Of a stretch of DNA of 64,000 nt, positions 52,532 to 60,812 are shown piece after piece. The number at the start of each line of letters is the position of its first letter. Position 1 is the first letter of the stretch. The DNA is from Bacteroidaceae bacterium (GTDB lineage Bacteria; Bacteroidota; Bacteroidia; Bacteroidales; Bacteroidaceae). Below the pieces are notes generated by a model, which saw only the letters and a program-made list of their open reading frames with translations, was not told the DNA's origin and did no database searches. The DNA lies in NCBI GenBank assembly GCA_017416705.1, contig JAFQBG010000012.1:21620-85619 (forward strand), written 5' to 3'. The translations under genes and the position numbers were made by a program.

Positions 52532-53953
52532 TTAGTATCTGTAAATATCCGATTTGTATGGTCCTTTTACATCTACTCCTATGTATGCCGCCTGTTTCTC
52601 GGTGAGTGTGGTCAATTTCACATTAAGGCGTTCCAAATGTAGGCGTGCCACCTCCTCGTCAAGGTGTTTGGGCAGGCAATATACGCCGGTCTCGTACTTT
52701 TTTGTAAACAACTCGATTTGTGCCAATGTTTGGTTGGTGAACGAGTTGCTCATGACAAACGAGGGATGTCCTGTGGCGCAACCAAGGTTCACCAAGCGAC
52801 CGTCGGCAAGCAGTATGATGCTGTGTCCGTCGGGGAAGAAATAGCGATCGACTTGGGGTTTTATGTTCAGACACTTTATGCCGTTGTAGTTTTTCAGTGC
52901 ATCTACCTGTATCTCGTTGTCGAAATGGCCTATGTTACATACTATTGCTTGGTCGGGCATCTGCTCCATGTGGTCTATGCGTACTATGTCTATGTTGCCT
53001 GTGCAGGTGACGAATATATTGCCATATTTGCATGCCTCGTCCATTGTGACAACCTCGAACCCTTCCATGGCTGCTTGCAGGGCGCATATTGGGTCTATCT
53101 CTGTCACAAGCACGCGTGCACCGTAGGAACGCATGCTGTGTGCGCATCCTTTGCCCACATCGCCGTAGCCGCATACTACTGCCACTTTGCCGGCTATCAT
53201 CACGTCGGTGGCGCGTTTTATGCCGTCGGCAAGCGACTCGCGACAGCCATACAGGTTGTCGAATTTGCTCTTTGTCACCGAGTCGTTTACGTTGAACGCG
53301 GGGAACAATAGTTCTTTATTCTCCATCATCTGGTACAGGCGGTGTACTCCGGTTGTGGTCTCCTCGGAAACGCCTTTTACCTTGGCTGCCACTCTGTGCC
53401 AATGGTTATTGTCGGCTTTCAGAACTTTTTTGAGCAGTTCTTTCAGTTCGCGCTCGTCCTCGGGGGCGTTTTGGTCATATTCCAATACGCGGGGGTCGTT
53501 CTCGGCTGCATAGCCCATGTGTATCATGAGCGTTGCGTCGCCGCCGTCATCTACTATGGTGTCGGGGCCTTCGCCGCCTGCAAATGTCAGGGCTTGCAGT
53601 GTGCACCACCAATAGTCGGCAAGGTTCTCGCCTTTCCATGCAAAGACGGGTATTCCGGCTTTTGCTATTGCGGCGGCGGCATGGTCTTGTGTGGAATATA
53701 TGTTGCACGATACCCAACGTATCTCGGCGCCAAGTTCGGCAAGTGTCTCTATGAGCACTGCTGTTTGTATTGTCATGTGCAATGAACCCATTATGCGTGC
53801 CCCTTTCAACGGCTTGCTGTTTCCATATTTTTTGCGTAGTGCCATAAGGCCGGGCATCTCGTGCTGTGCCATTTCTATCTCCTTGCGTCCGAAGTCGGCA
53901 AGTGTTATGTCGGCAATTTTGTATGCCTCGTTTGTAAATAGTTCTCTTGTCAT
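52532..53953 (-). CDS. ahcY: adenosylhomocysteinase
   Basis: A 473-residue S-adenosylhomocysteine hydrolase, which clears the product inhibitor of methyltransferases. Present are the NAD-binding [37 protein letters not shown] and the C-terminal substrate segments [19 protein letters not shown]. Length and motif order are normal. It is a single gene on the minus strand, 36 bases upstream of the LOG-family gene. Confidence 0.98.
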   Translation of the reverse strand: MTRELFTNEAYKIADITLADFGRKEIEMAQHEMPGLMALRKKYGNSKPLKGARIMGSLHMTIQTAVLIETLAELGAEIRWVSCNIYSTQDHAAAAIAKAGIPVFAWKGENLADYWWCTLQALTFAGGEGPDTIVDDGGDATLMIHMGYAAENDPRVLEYDQNAPEDERELKELLKKVLKADNNHWHRVAAKVKGVSEETTTGVHRLYQMMENKELLFPAFNVNDSVTKSKFDNLYGCRESLADGIKRATDVMIAGKVAVVCGYGDVGKGCAHSMRSYGARVLVTEIDPICALQAAMEGFEVVTMDEACKYGNIFVTCTGNIDIVRIDHMEQMPDQAIVCNIGHFDNEIQVDALKNYNGIKCLNIKPQVDRYFFPDGHSIILLADGRLVNLGCATGHPSFVMSNSFTNQTLAQIELFTKKYETGVYCLPKHLDEEVARLHLERLNVKLTTLTEKQAAYIGVDVKGPYKSDIYRY

Positions 53954-53996
53954 GGTTGTATTATATTGTTTTTTTATTATTATTCTGTTCCGGCGT

Positions 53997-55535
53997 TTAG
54001 TTTCCCCAATTTTCGCGGTCGAGGTTGCGGTAGCCTATGGCCTCGCCCACATGATGGCTTTGTATGTCGGTGCTGTTTTCAAGGTCGGCTATGGTGCGTG
54101 CCACTTTCAGTATGCGGTCGTAGGCGCGTGCCGATAGGTTGAACCGCTCCATTGCCATTTTCAGCATGCCAAGGCTTTGCTCGTCGAGGCGGGCATATTT
54201 TTCTATCAGCTTGGGCGACATTTGGGCGTTGCAGTATATGCCTTCTTCGTTGGCGAAACGTTGTTCCTGTATCTTGCGTGCGGCTATCACTCGCTCGCGT
54301 ATCTGTGCGCTTGTCTCGCCTTCGCGTGCGCCCGATATTTTTTCGAATGGCACGGGCACTATCTCTATTTGCAGGTCGATACGGTCGAGCAGGGGGCCGC
54401 TTATCTTGTTCAGGTAGCGTTGTACCTGTGCCGGGGTGCAGACGCATGCTTTTGTGGGGTGGTTGTAGTAGCCGCAGGGACAGGGGTTCATGGAGGCTAC
54501 CAGCATCACTCCGGCGGGGTATTCTACTTTGTAGTTGGCGCGTGCCACACATATTTTGCGGTCCTCCAAGGGCTGTCGCATCACCTCCAAGACGTCGCGA
54601 CTGAACTCGGGCAGCTCGTCAAGGAATAGCACGCCGTTGTGTGCCAATGATATCTCGCCGGGACGGGGGTTGGTGCCGCCTCCGCACAGTGCCACCGACG
54701 ATATGGTGTGGTGGGGGCTGCGGAATGGTCGTTGTGTTATGAGCGCGGAGCCGTCGGGCAGGTGTCCGCTCACCGAGTGTATCTTGGTTGTTTCAAGGCT
54801 CTCTTGCAGGGTGAGCGGGGGGAGTATGCCGGGCAAACGCTTTGCCATCATGGACTTACCGCTGCCCGGAGGCCCTATCATTATGAGGTTGTGTCCGCCG
54901 GCTGCTGCCACCTCGAATGCACGCTTCACGCTCTCCTGTCCGCGTACCTCGCTGAAATCGAACGGGAATGTGCTTTGCTGTGCGTAGAACACGCTTTTTA
55001 TATCTATGCTCATGGGGGCAAGTTCCTCCTCGCCGTTAAGGAATTTCACCACCTGCTGTATGTTGTCGGCACCATGTATGTCCAAATCCTCGACAACGGC
55101 GGCCTCGGCTGCGTTCGACGAGGGTATTATAAGCCCTTTGTATCCAAGTTCCTTGGCTTTTATGGCTATTGGCAATATTCCTTTTACGGGCATCAGACAA
55201 CCGTCTAATCCCAGTTCGCCCATTATGATATAGTTATTCAGTTTATCGCTGTTTATCACCCCGTCCGAAGCCAATATTCCTATTGCTATGGGCAGGTCGT
55301 ATGCCGAACCCTCCTTGCGAATGTCGGCAGGAGCCATATTCACAATAATCTGTTTCGAGGGGAATTTAAGACCGTTGTGCTGGAATGCCGATTGTATGCG
55401 TCGGTAGCTCTCTTTGACGGCATTGTCGGGCAGGCCGACAAGGAAAAACTGTATGCCGCGCAGGGCATTTACCTCGATAGTGACGAGCGTCGCGCTTATT
55501 CCCTGTATGGCTGCTGCAAAAACCTTTACTAACAT
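53997..55535 (-). CDS. YifB/ComM-type Mg-chelatase-like AAA+ ATPase
   Basis: A 512-residue protein of the ComM/YifB family. It has a Lon-protease-like N-terminal domain (~20-165), then an AAA+ core with Walker [16 protein letters not shown] (~219-233), Walker [10 protein letters not shown] and sensor segments. The C-terminal Mg-chelatase-like region has [20 protein letters not shown]. ComM acts in branch migration during natural transformation in some bacteria; the role in Bacteroidales is less clear. Confidence 0.95.
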   Translation of the reverse strand: MLVKVFAAAIQGISATLVTIEVNALRGIQFFLVGLPDNAVKESYRRIQSAFQHNGLKFPSKQIIVNMAPADIRKEGSAYDLPIAIGILASDGVINSDKLNNYIIMGELGLDGCLMPVKGILPIAIKAKELGYKGLIIPSSNAAEAAVVEDLDIHGADNIQQVVKFLNGEEELAPMSIDIKSVFYAQQSTFPFDFSEVRGQESVKRAFEVAAAGGHNLIMIGPPGSGKSMMAKRLPGILPPLTLQESLETTKIHSVSGHLPDGSALITQRPFRSPHHTISSVALCGGGTNPRPGEISLAHNGVLFLDELPEFSRDVLEVMRQPLEDRKICVARANYKVEYPAGVMLVASMNPCPCGYYNHPTKACVCTPAQVQRYLNKISGPLLDRIDLQIEIVPVPFEKISGAREGETSAQIRERVIAARKIQEQRFANEEGIYCNAQMSPKLIEKYARLDEQSLGMLKMAMERFNLSARAYDRILKVARTIADLENSTDIQSHHVGEAIGYRNLDRENWGN

Positions 55536-55586
55536 TTTGGGGGTGTTTATGGGTGCTTTGGATATTGTTCGGGTAACGACAATTTC

Positions 55587-56630
55587 CTATACTTTTCTTC
55601 TGTTTGTTTTTTTCTTGTCGTTTTTCTTGTGTTTATCGACAAGCGAGTCGAGTCGCGCCTCTAATTTGTCGGTGGCGACATCGTACTCTTCTATTCTTTG
55701 AAAGGGGTTCACCAGTATGCTGAATGGCAGGCGTCCTATGGTTAGTTCCTTGGCCAGCTCACATTCCCAGCCTTTTATCTCATAGACATTGTCCCCTGCT
55801 ATGCTGTCGGCCGCTATGGTGCGGCTCCACGTTGCTGTGTCGTGGTCGAATGCAATGTTCAGCATGCCAAAATATGCTGTGTCTGATTTTTGCTCCAATG
55901 TGCGCAGTTTTTTCAGGTGTGCTACACTTGCTGTGTCCCACGATGCCCAGAATGTGACCAACAAATATTTTCCCATGTAGCGGGAACGGTTTATACGGGT
56001 GCTGTCTTTGGTGGTGTAGTCGTATGTGGGGAATGCACGACGTCGGACGTTGCTGTTCTTGGTGTTTACCTTGGTTTTTATAAGTGCCAAGTAGTCGTTG
56101 TCTTGCAGTGTGCCGCCAAGCTCCTCTATGCGCTTTTTTATCGGGGCGTTTTGCGCATCGGGTATCTCTATGAAATATTTTTGCAATAGGTGTATGTTCA
56201 CCTCGCACAGCGGATGCCTTTTTATGAAAGCGTCTATGGTGTCGTTCAGTTGCGACCTCTCTTGCACGTTGCTCAGTATGTTGGCTATGCTGTCGTAGAT
56301 GCTTTGCGTGTAGCCTCCGTCTATTCTATAACCCTGTTCGTCGGTGGTTAGCGTGGCTTTGGTATGGGGCTCGGCGTACATGGGGAGCATGGTGCCGTTG
56401 GGCAACACAATTGTGAGCGGTATCACTGTGTCGGTCTCTATTGTATATTCAAAATAGCCTTTGTCGTTGGTGGGCAGTGTGTCTATTTTGCTATGTCTGT
56501 AATCGAGACCGAATATATACAATGTGTCGTTGCCAGTTCCGTAATTACCGTTCAGTGTGTATTGCGGCGTATTATCGCGACAGGCTGCAAGGCATGTCAG
56601 TGCAATGAGCAGAACAATTGCTTTCTTCAT
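55587..56630 (-). CDS. thioredoxin-like lipoprotein without redox cysteines
   Basis: A 347-residue protein with a lipoprotein signal (LTCLAAC). The N-terminal ~110 residues match the DUF4369-type domain (YTLNGNYGTGNDTLYIFG...). The C-terminal ~140 residues have a thioredoxin/AhpC-TSA fold: YLLVTFWASWDTASVAHLKKL, then IGRLPFSILVN with the cis-proline. The canonical CxxC is WDTAS here, so the protein cannot act as a thiol oxidoreductase. It may be a binding or structural version. The C-terminal tail is rich in Lys/Arg. Confidence 0.8.
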   Translation of the reverse strand: MKKAIVLLIALTCLAACRDNTPQYTLNGNYGTGNDTLYIFGLDYRHSKIDTLPTNDKGYFEYTIETDTVIPLTIVLPNGTMLPMYAEPHTKATLTTDEQGYRIDGGYTQSIYDSIANILSNVQERSQLNDTIDAFIKRHPLCEVNIHLLQKYFIEIPDAQNAPIKKRIEELGGTLQDNDYLALIKTKVNTKNSNVRRRAFPTYDYTTKDSTRINRSRYMGKYLLVTFWASWDTASVAHLKKLRTLEQKSDTAYFGMLNIAFDHDTATWSRTIAADSIAGDNVYEIKGWECELAKELTIGRLPFSILVNPFQRIEEYDVATDKLEARLDSLVDKHKKNDKKKTNRRKV

Positions 56631-56666
56631 TCTTTTCTGTTACAAAAATGGTTCTTAAACAGCTAC

Positions 56667-58463
56667 TTATTGTTTGTTGGCACGCTTACGCTCCAATTCG
56701 TCGAGTATTATCTTGCGCATGCGCATCGACTTGGGGGTGACCTCTATGTATTCGTCCTCCTTGATATACTCCAAGGCCTCCTCCAAGGAGAATATAATGG
56801 GGGGGACAATGCGGGCTTTGTCGTCGGAGCCGCTGGCACGCATGTTGGTTAGTTTCTTGCTCTTGGTGACGTTTATCACAAGGTCGTTTTCGTGTATGTG
56901 TTCGCCTACTACCTGTCCGGCATATACCTCCTCCTGTGGGTTTATGAAGAACCTGCCTCGGTCTTGCAGCTTGTCTATGGCATAGGCAAAGGCTGTTCCG
57001 CCTTCCATTGCTACCATGGAGCCGTTTGTGCGGCGCTCTATATCGCCCTTGTAGGGCTGATATTCTTTGAAACGGTGTGCCATTATGGCCTCGCCTGCCG
57101 ATGCGGTCAGCACGTTGGTGCGCAATCCTATTATGCCGCGCGATGGTATGTTGAACTCGATGTTCACTCGCTCGTCTTGTGCCTCCATCGACAGCATCTC
57201 GCCCTTGCGACGTGTCACCATGTCAATTATCTTGCTCGAATAGTCGGTGGGTACGTTTATTGTGAGTTCCTCTATTGGCTCGTGGCGCACACCGTCTATT
57301 TCCTTGTATATTACCTGTGGTTGTCCCACCTGCAATTCGTAGCCCTCGCGACGCATGGTCTCTATGAGCACCGACAAGTGTAATACTCCACGGCCGAACA
57401 CTGTCCAAGCGTCCTCCTCGGGTGCTTTTTTCACGCGCAGCGCAAGGTTCTTGTCAAGCTCCTTGTCCAAGCGGTCTTGTATGTGGCGCGATGTCACAAA
57501 CTTGCCCTCCTTGCCAAAAAACGGTGAGTCGTTTATGGTGAAAAGCATGCTCATGGTGGGCTCGTCGATGGCGATGGGGGGTAGCGGTTCGGGGTTCTCG
57601 AAGTCGCATACGGTGTCGCCAATCTCAAATTTTTCCAAGCCTATTATGGCGCATATATCGCCCGAGCCTACCTCGTTGGTGCGTCGGCGTCCCAAGCCTT
57701 CGAATGTATGCAGTTCCTTAATTTTTACTTTTGTCTGTTCGCCGTTGCGGTTGCACAGTGTTACATTCGCTCCCTCTTGCAATGTGCCACGATGCACACG
57801 TCCCACTGCAATTCTGCCGGTGTAGGGCGAATAGTCGAGCGATGTGATGAGCATCTGCGGTGTGCCTTCGAGCTTCTCGGGGGCAGGTATGTGTTCTATT
57901 ATGGCATCGAGCAACGGCGTTATACTGTCGGTTTGGTTGCGCCAGTCGAGGCTCATCCAGTTGTTTTTTGCCGAACCGAATATTACGGGAAAATCCAATT
58001 GCTCCTCGGTGGCATCGAGCGAGAACATCAGGTCGAACACCATTTCGTGTACCTCGTCGGGGCGGCAATTGGGCTTGTCCACCTTGTTCACCACCACAAT
58101 GGGTTTCAGTCCTATTTGCAGTGCCTTTTGCAGAACGAAACGTGTCTGAGGCATGGGGCCTTCGAAAGCATCTACCAACAACAAACAGCCATCGGCCATG
58201 TTGAGCACACGCTCAACCTCGCCGCCAAAGTCGCTGTGTCCCGGGGTGTCAATGATATTAATCTTGGTACCCTTGTATTGTATCGAAACGTTTTTCGACA
58301 GGATGGTTATACCGCGTTCGCGTTCAAGGTCGTTGTTGTCGAGTGTCAGCGCGTCGTTGTTTTGCTCTTTCAATAGGTTACCTGCAAGCATCATTTTATC
58401 GACAAGCGTGGTCTTGCCATGGTCAACGTGTGCTATGATGGCTATGTTGCGAATGTTCTGCAT
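56667..58463 (-). CDS. typA: translational GTPase TypA/BipA
   Basis: A 598-residue GTPase of the EF-G family that binds the ribosome under stress and helps 50S assembly. G motifs are complete: AHVDHGKTTLVD, RERGITI, IDTPGHSDFGGEV and VVNKVDKPNCRP. The C-terminal domains carry the family's GYELQVGQPQVIYKE and RRKGEMLSM...FNIPSRGIIGLR. It stands 36 bases upstream of the thioredoxin-like gene on the same strand. Confidence 0.97.
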   Translation of the reverse strand: MQNIRNIAIIAHVDHGKTTLVDKMMLAGNLLKEQNNDALTLDNNDLERERGITILSKNVSIQYKGTKINIIDTPGHSDFGGEVERVLNMADGCLLLVDAFEGPMPQTRFVLQKALQIGLKPIVVVNKVDKPNCRPDEVHEMVFDLMFSLDATEEQLDFPVIFGSAKNNWMSLDWRNQTDSITPLLDAIIEHIPAPEKLEGTPQMLITSLDYSPYTGRIAVGRVHRGTLQEGANVTLCNRNGEQTKVKIKELHTFEGLGRRRTNEVGSGDICAIIGLEKFEIGDTVCDFENPEPLPPIAIDEPTMSMLFTINDSPFFGKEGKFVTSRHIQDRLDKELDKNLALRVKKAPEEDAWTVFGRGVLHLSVLIETMRREGYELQVGQPQVIYKEIDGVRHEPIEELTINVPTDYSSKIIDMVTRRKGEMLSMEAQDERVNIEFNIPSRGIIGLRTNVLTASAGEAIMAHRFKEYQPYKGDIERRTNGSMVAMEGGTAFAYAIDKLQDRGRFFINPQEEVYAGQVVGEHIHENDLVINVTKSKKLTNMRASGSDDKARIVPPIIFSLEEALEYIKEDEYIEVTPKSMRMRKIILDELERKRANKQ

Positions 58464-58615
58464 ATATATAATATTTTCAAAAAGTGAATAGCCTTGCTAT
58501 ACCGAACGTTCGCATTATCAATGCTTTTGTCTCCGGCAGTCGCTTAGCGACTGCAAAGTTAATGAAAATTATTGGAATAATGCCTATTTATATTGGTTTG
58601 TGTGAGAACTTATTT

Positions 58616-59275
58616 TTAAATAGAACTGTTGTTTGTGGCTTTACTCCTTGCTCGTATCTCATTTACCTCTTCTAATGATAAAGGCACAGTGTCGTGGTCT
58701 ATAAGTAGCGGAATTCCTAATAATCCATTTTGCAGTTCTACACGTATATATTGACCACGTCTTAAATTGTTCTTTTTTTTATTGCTTAAAAAATCGGGTG
58801 CTCCACCAATCCCTTCAACATGTAATCCTTTTTGTTTTCCTGTTTTAGTCATTCTAAAAAAGTGTGGCCTACCTATGCGTGCAACATCTTCGTATGTTTC
58901 TCCTATTGTGAAAAAATTTAAAGATAAAATTATTGGTACTAATATTGTAAGTATTAGACCGGAAAAGGTTGCTATTCCTGAAAGAAGTACCTTTTTGGGA
59001 ACCAAATTCATTAAAAAAATACCAATGATTATTAAAATAGGGCCTATTACCTCTATTATTGTTGGAATGAACATTTTGGTTGTTATATACCAAGATAACA
59101 TAAAATATAATATTATACATATTATTATACATATTATATAACGAAAAATTCCAAGTTGTTTAGGTAGAATTAGATTGAATAATTTCTCAAAAAAACCTAA
59201 AATTATAAAGGGGCTAATTGAAAACAAGAAAGTAAAAAAAGATAAAAAATTTCTAATGCCTTTTGTTTTATTCAT
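58616..59275 (-). CDS. small polytopic membrane protein of unknown function
   Basis: A 219-residue protein, visibly AT-rich compared with its neighbours. Four or five hydrophobic spans cover residues ~10-125. A soluble C-terminal part (~130-219) has ETYEDVARIGRPHFFRMTKTGKQKGLHVEG and VELQNGLLGIPLLIDHDTVPLSLEEVNEI. I recognise no family. Its promoter carries copy C of the shared TTAAC/G-run element, so it is probably in the same regulon as the SGNH hydrolase and the leucine-rich repeat protein. Confidence 0.65.
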   Translation of the reverse strand: MNKTKGIRNFLSFFTFLFSISPFIILGFFEKLFNLILPKQLGIFRYIICIIICIILYFMLSWYITTKMFIPTIIEVIGPILIIIGIFLMNLVPKKVLLSGIATFSGLILTILVPIILSLNFFTIGETYEDVARIGRPHFFRMTKTGKQKGLHVEGIGGAPDFLSNKKKNNLRRGQYIRVELQNGLLGIPLLIDHDTVPLSLEEVNEIRARSKATNNSSI

Positions 59276-59298
59276 GTTATTTTAAAATTAATAGTTTG

Positions 59299-59354
59299 CA
59301 AATTTAACTTAAAAATATTAAAATTACACCCCCCTGTTTGTTAAATTGTGTTAA
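59299..59354 (-). promoter_or_regulatory. shared TTAAC/G-run promoter element, copy C
   Basis: Minus-strand order: TTAAC repeats with starts 10 bp apart (complements at 59350-59354 and 59340-59344), then six Gs, TGTAA, and the -7 box TAAATTTG (complement of 59299-59306) 21 bases after the start of GTAA. The ATG at 59275 follows 24 bases later. The ATATTTTTAA spacer is close to that of copy A. Confidence 0.65.
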
Positions 59355-59499
59355 CACTGGTGGGCTGTGGCAATAGGTTGGCATTTTCTTAAAACGGGTG
59401 CATATATAATTCTTAGCCGATGCTTGCCTGTTGGTTCTTTCTTGTTGTCGATAGGCAATAATTATAGGCTTGTATCTGTTTTTTGTGTCCGAAAAGCAT

Positions 59500-59507
59500 T
59501 AATTTTG
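59500..59507 (+). promoter_or_regulatory. -7 box (TAATTTTG) of the MFS gene
   Basis: TAATTTTG fits TAnnTTTG and lies 33 bases before the ATG at 59541, supporting that start over the much longer frame from 59367. A TTTTTTG stretch lies about 15-20 bases upstream. Confidence 0.55.
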
Positions 59508-59540
59508 CATGCCGAAATAAAAAAAGCAGTTTCTGAGAAA

Positions 59541-60722
59541 ATGAATAAAGCATCTGAAAAGTTGTGGAACGGCAACTACCTGCGAGTGTGGATTGCCAAT
59601 TTTTTGCTCTACTTTTCATTTATGCTTCTGACACCGCTCCTCCCACTCTATCTGAGCGAGACCTTCGATGCCGACAAGCAAATGATAGGTATAGTATTGT
59701 CGGGCTATACGCTCACCGCGTTGCTTATACGTCCGTTTAGCGGTTACATTGTCGATTCCTTTCCGCGAAAACGTGTCTTGTTGCTTAGTTTCTTTTTGTT
59801 TTTCGTGTTGTTCGTCGGTTATCCGTTGTGCGGTACGCTGCTGTTGTTTACCATTGTGCGTACATTGCATGGAGCGCCGTTTGGCACAGCCACTGTGTCG
59901 AACAGTACGGTTGCCATAGATGTGTTGCCTGCCTCGCGTCGTGCCGAGGGTGTGGGCTACTATGGGTTGAGCAATAATCTGGCTACTGCCATAAGTCCCG
60001 GTGTGGCACTGCTTGTATATGGGGCAACAGACAGCTATAACTCGTTGTTTGCGTTGGCAATACTGTTTTCGGGGCTTGCTTTTTATTGTAACTACAAACT
60101 GAAATTGCAGCCTCGTCCTGTTGCAAAACGTCCCCCAATATCGCTCGACCGCTGCATGCTGTTGAAGGCATGGCGTCAAGGGGTGTGCATTGTCTGTTCT
60201 GCTTTTTCCTATGGCGTTATATCTACCTATATTGCCATTTATGGCAAGGAGGAATTGGGTATAACGGGTGGAACGGGCCTCTTTTTTATGCTGCTGTCTG
60301 CCGGGCTCATAATATCGCGTTTGACGGGTGGCAGAACACTTAAACAGGGCAAAATAGTGAGAAACGCCACGTTGGGCACTTTTGTATCACTGACAGGCTA
60401 CCTGCTGTTCACAGGCCTGCATAACTATTTTGTATATTATGCCTCGGCATTCATCATAGGATTGGGGCAGGGACATCTGTTCCCGGCGTTTCACACAATG
60501 TTCTTGAACCTTGCCACCAACGAGCAGCGTGGCACAGCCAATTCCACCCTGTATGTGTCGTGGGACACCGGTGTGGGGCTTGGAGTTTTGCTTGGTGGTA
60601 TGCTTGCCGAGCATTGGGGCTATAACGAGGCGTTCCTGCTCATGTGCATTGTCAATGCCATAGGTGTGGCTTTCTATCTGTTTTGTGCCAAGCAGCATTT
60701 TCTGAAAGAACGGCTCAGGTAA
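59541..60722 (+). CDS. major facilitator superfamily transporter
   Basis: A 393-residue, 12-span MFS protein. The MFS loop-2/3 signature is GYIVDSFPRKRVLLLSF, and the central loop is short. The first spans begin at WIANFLLYFSFMLLTPLLPLYL, with the conserved proton-coupling-type GLSNNLATAISPGVALLV in span 5. The substrate is unknown. The ATG at 59541 is preferred because of the -7 box and because the N-terminus then starts, as is usual, just before the first span. Confidence 0.9.
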   Translation: MNKASEKLWNGNYLRVWIANFLLYFSFMLLTPLLPLYLSETFDADKQMIGIVLSGYTLTALLIRPFSGYIVDSFPRKRVLLLSFFLFFVLFVGYPLCGTLLLFTIVRTLHGAPFGTATVSNSTVAIDVLPASRRAEGVGYYGLSNNLATAISPGVALLVYGATDSYNSLFALAILFSGLAFYCNYKLKLQPRPVAKRPPISLDRCMLLKAWRQGVCIVCSAFSYGVISTYIAIYGKEELGITGGTGLFFMLLSAGLIISRLTGGRTLKQGKIVRNATLGTFVSLTGYLLFTGLHNYFVYYASAFIIGLGQGHLFPAFHTMFLNLATNEQRGTANSTLYVSWDTGVGLGVLLGGMLAEHWGYNEAFLLMCIVNAIGVAFYLFCAKQHFLKERLR

Positions 60723-60743
60723 TGTCCCGTATGCGGGGAAAAA

Positions 60744-60773
60744 GAAATAGCGACTGCCGGCAGTCGCTATTTC
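60744..60773. terminator. 30-bp perfect palindrome between convergent genes
   Basis: GAAATAGCGACTGCC pairs with GGCAGTCGCTATTTC with no mismatches, midway between the MFS stop at 60722 and the stop of the minus-strand repeat protein at 60813. T-rich sequence lies to its right (CATCTATTT) and A-rich sequence to its left, which fits a bidirectional terminator. Confidence 0.75.
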
Positions 60774-60812
60774 CATCTATTTAAGCAGGGGTATAAGAAA
60801 CAAAATTGCTCC

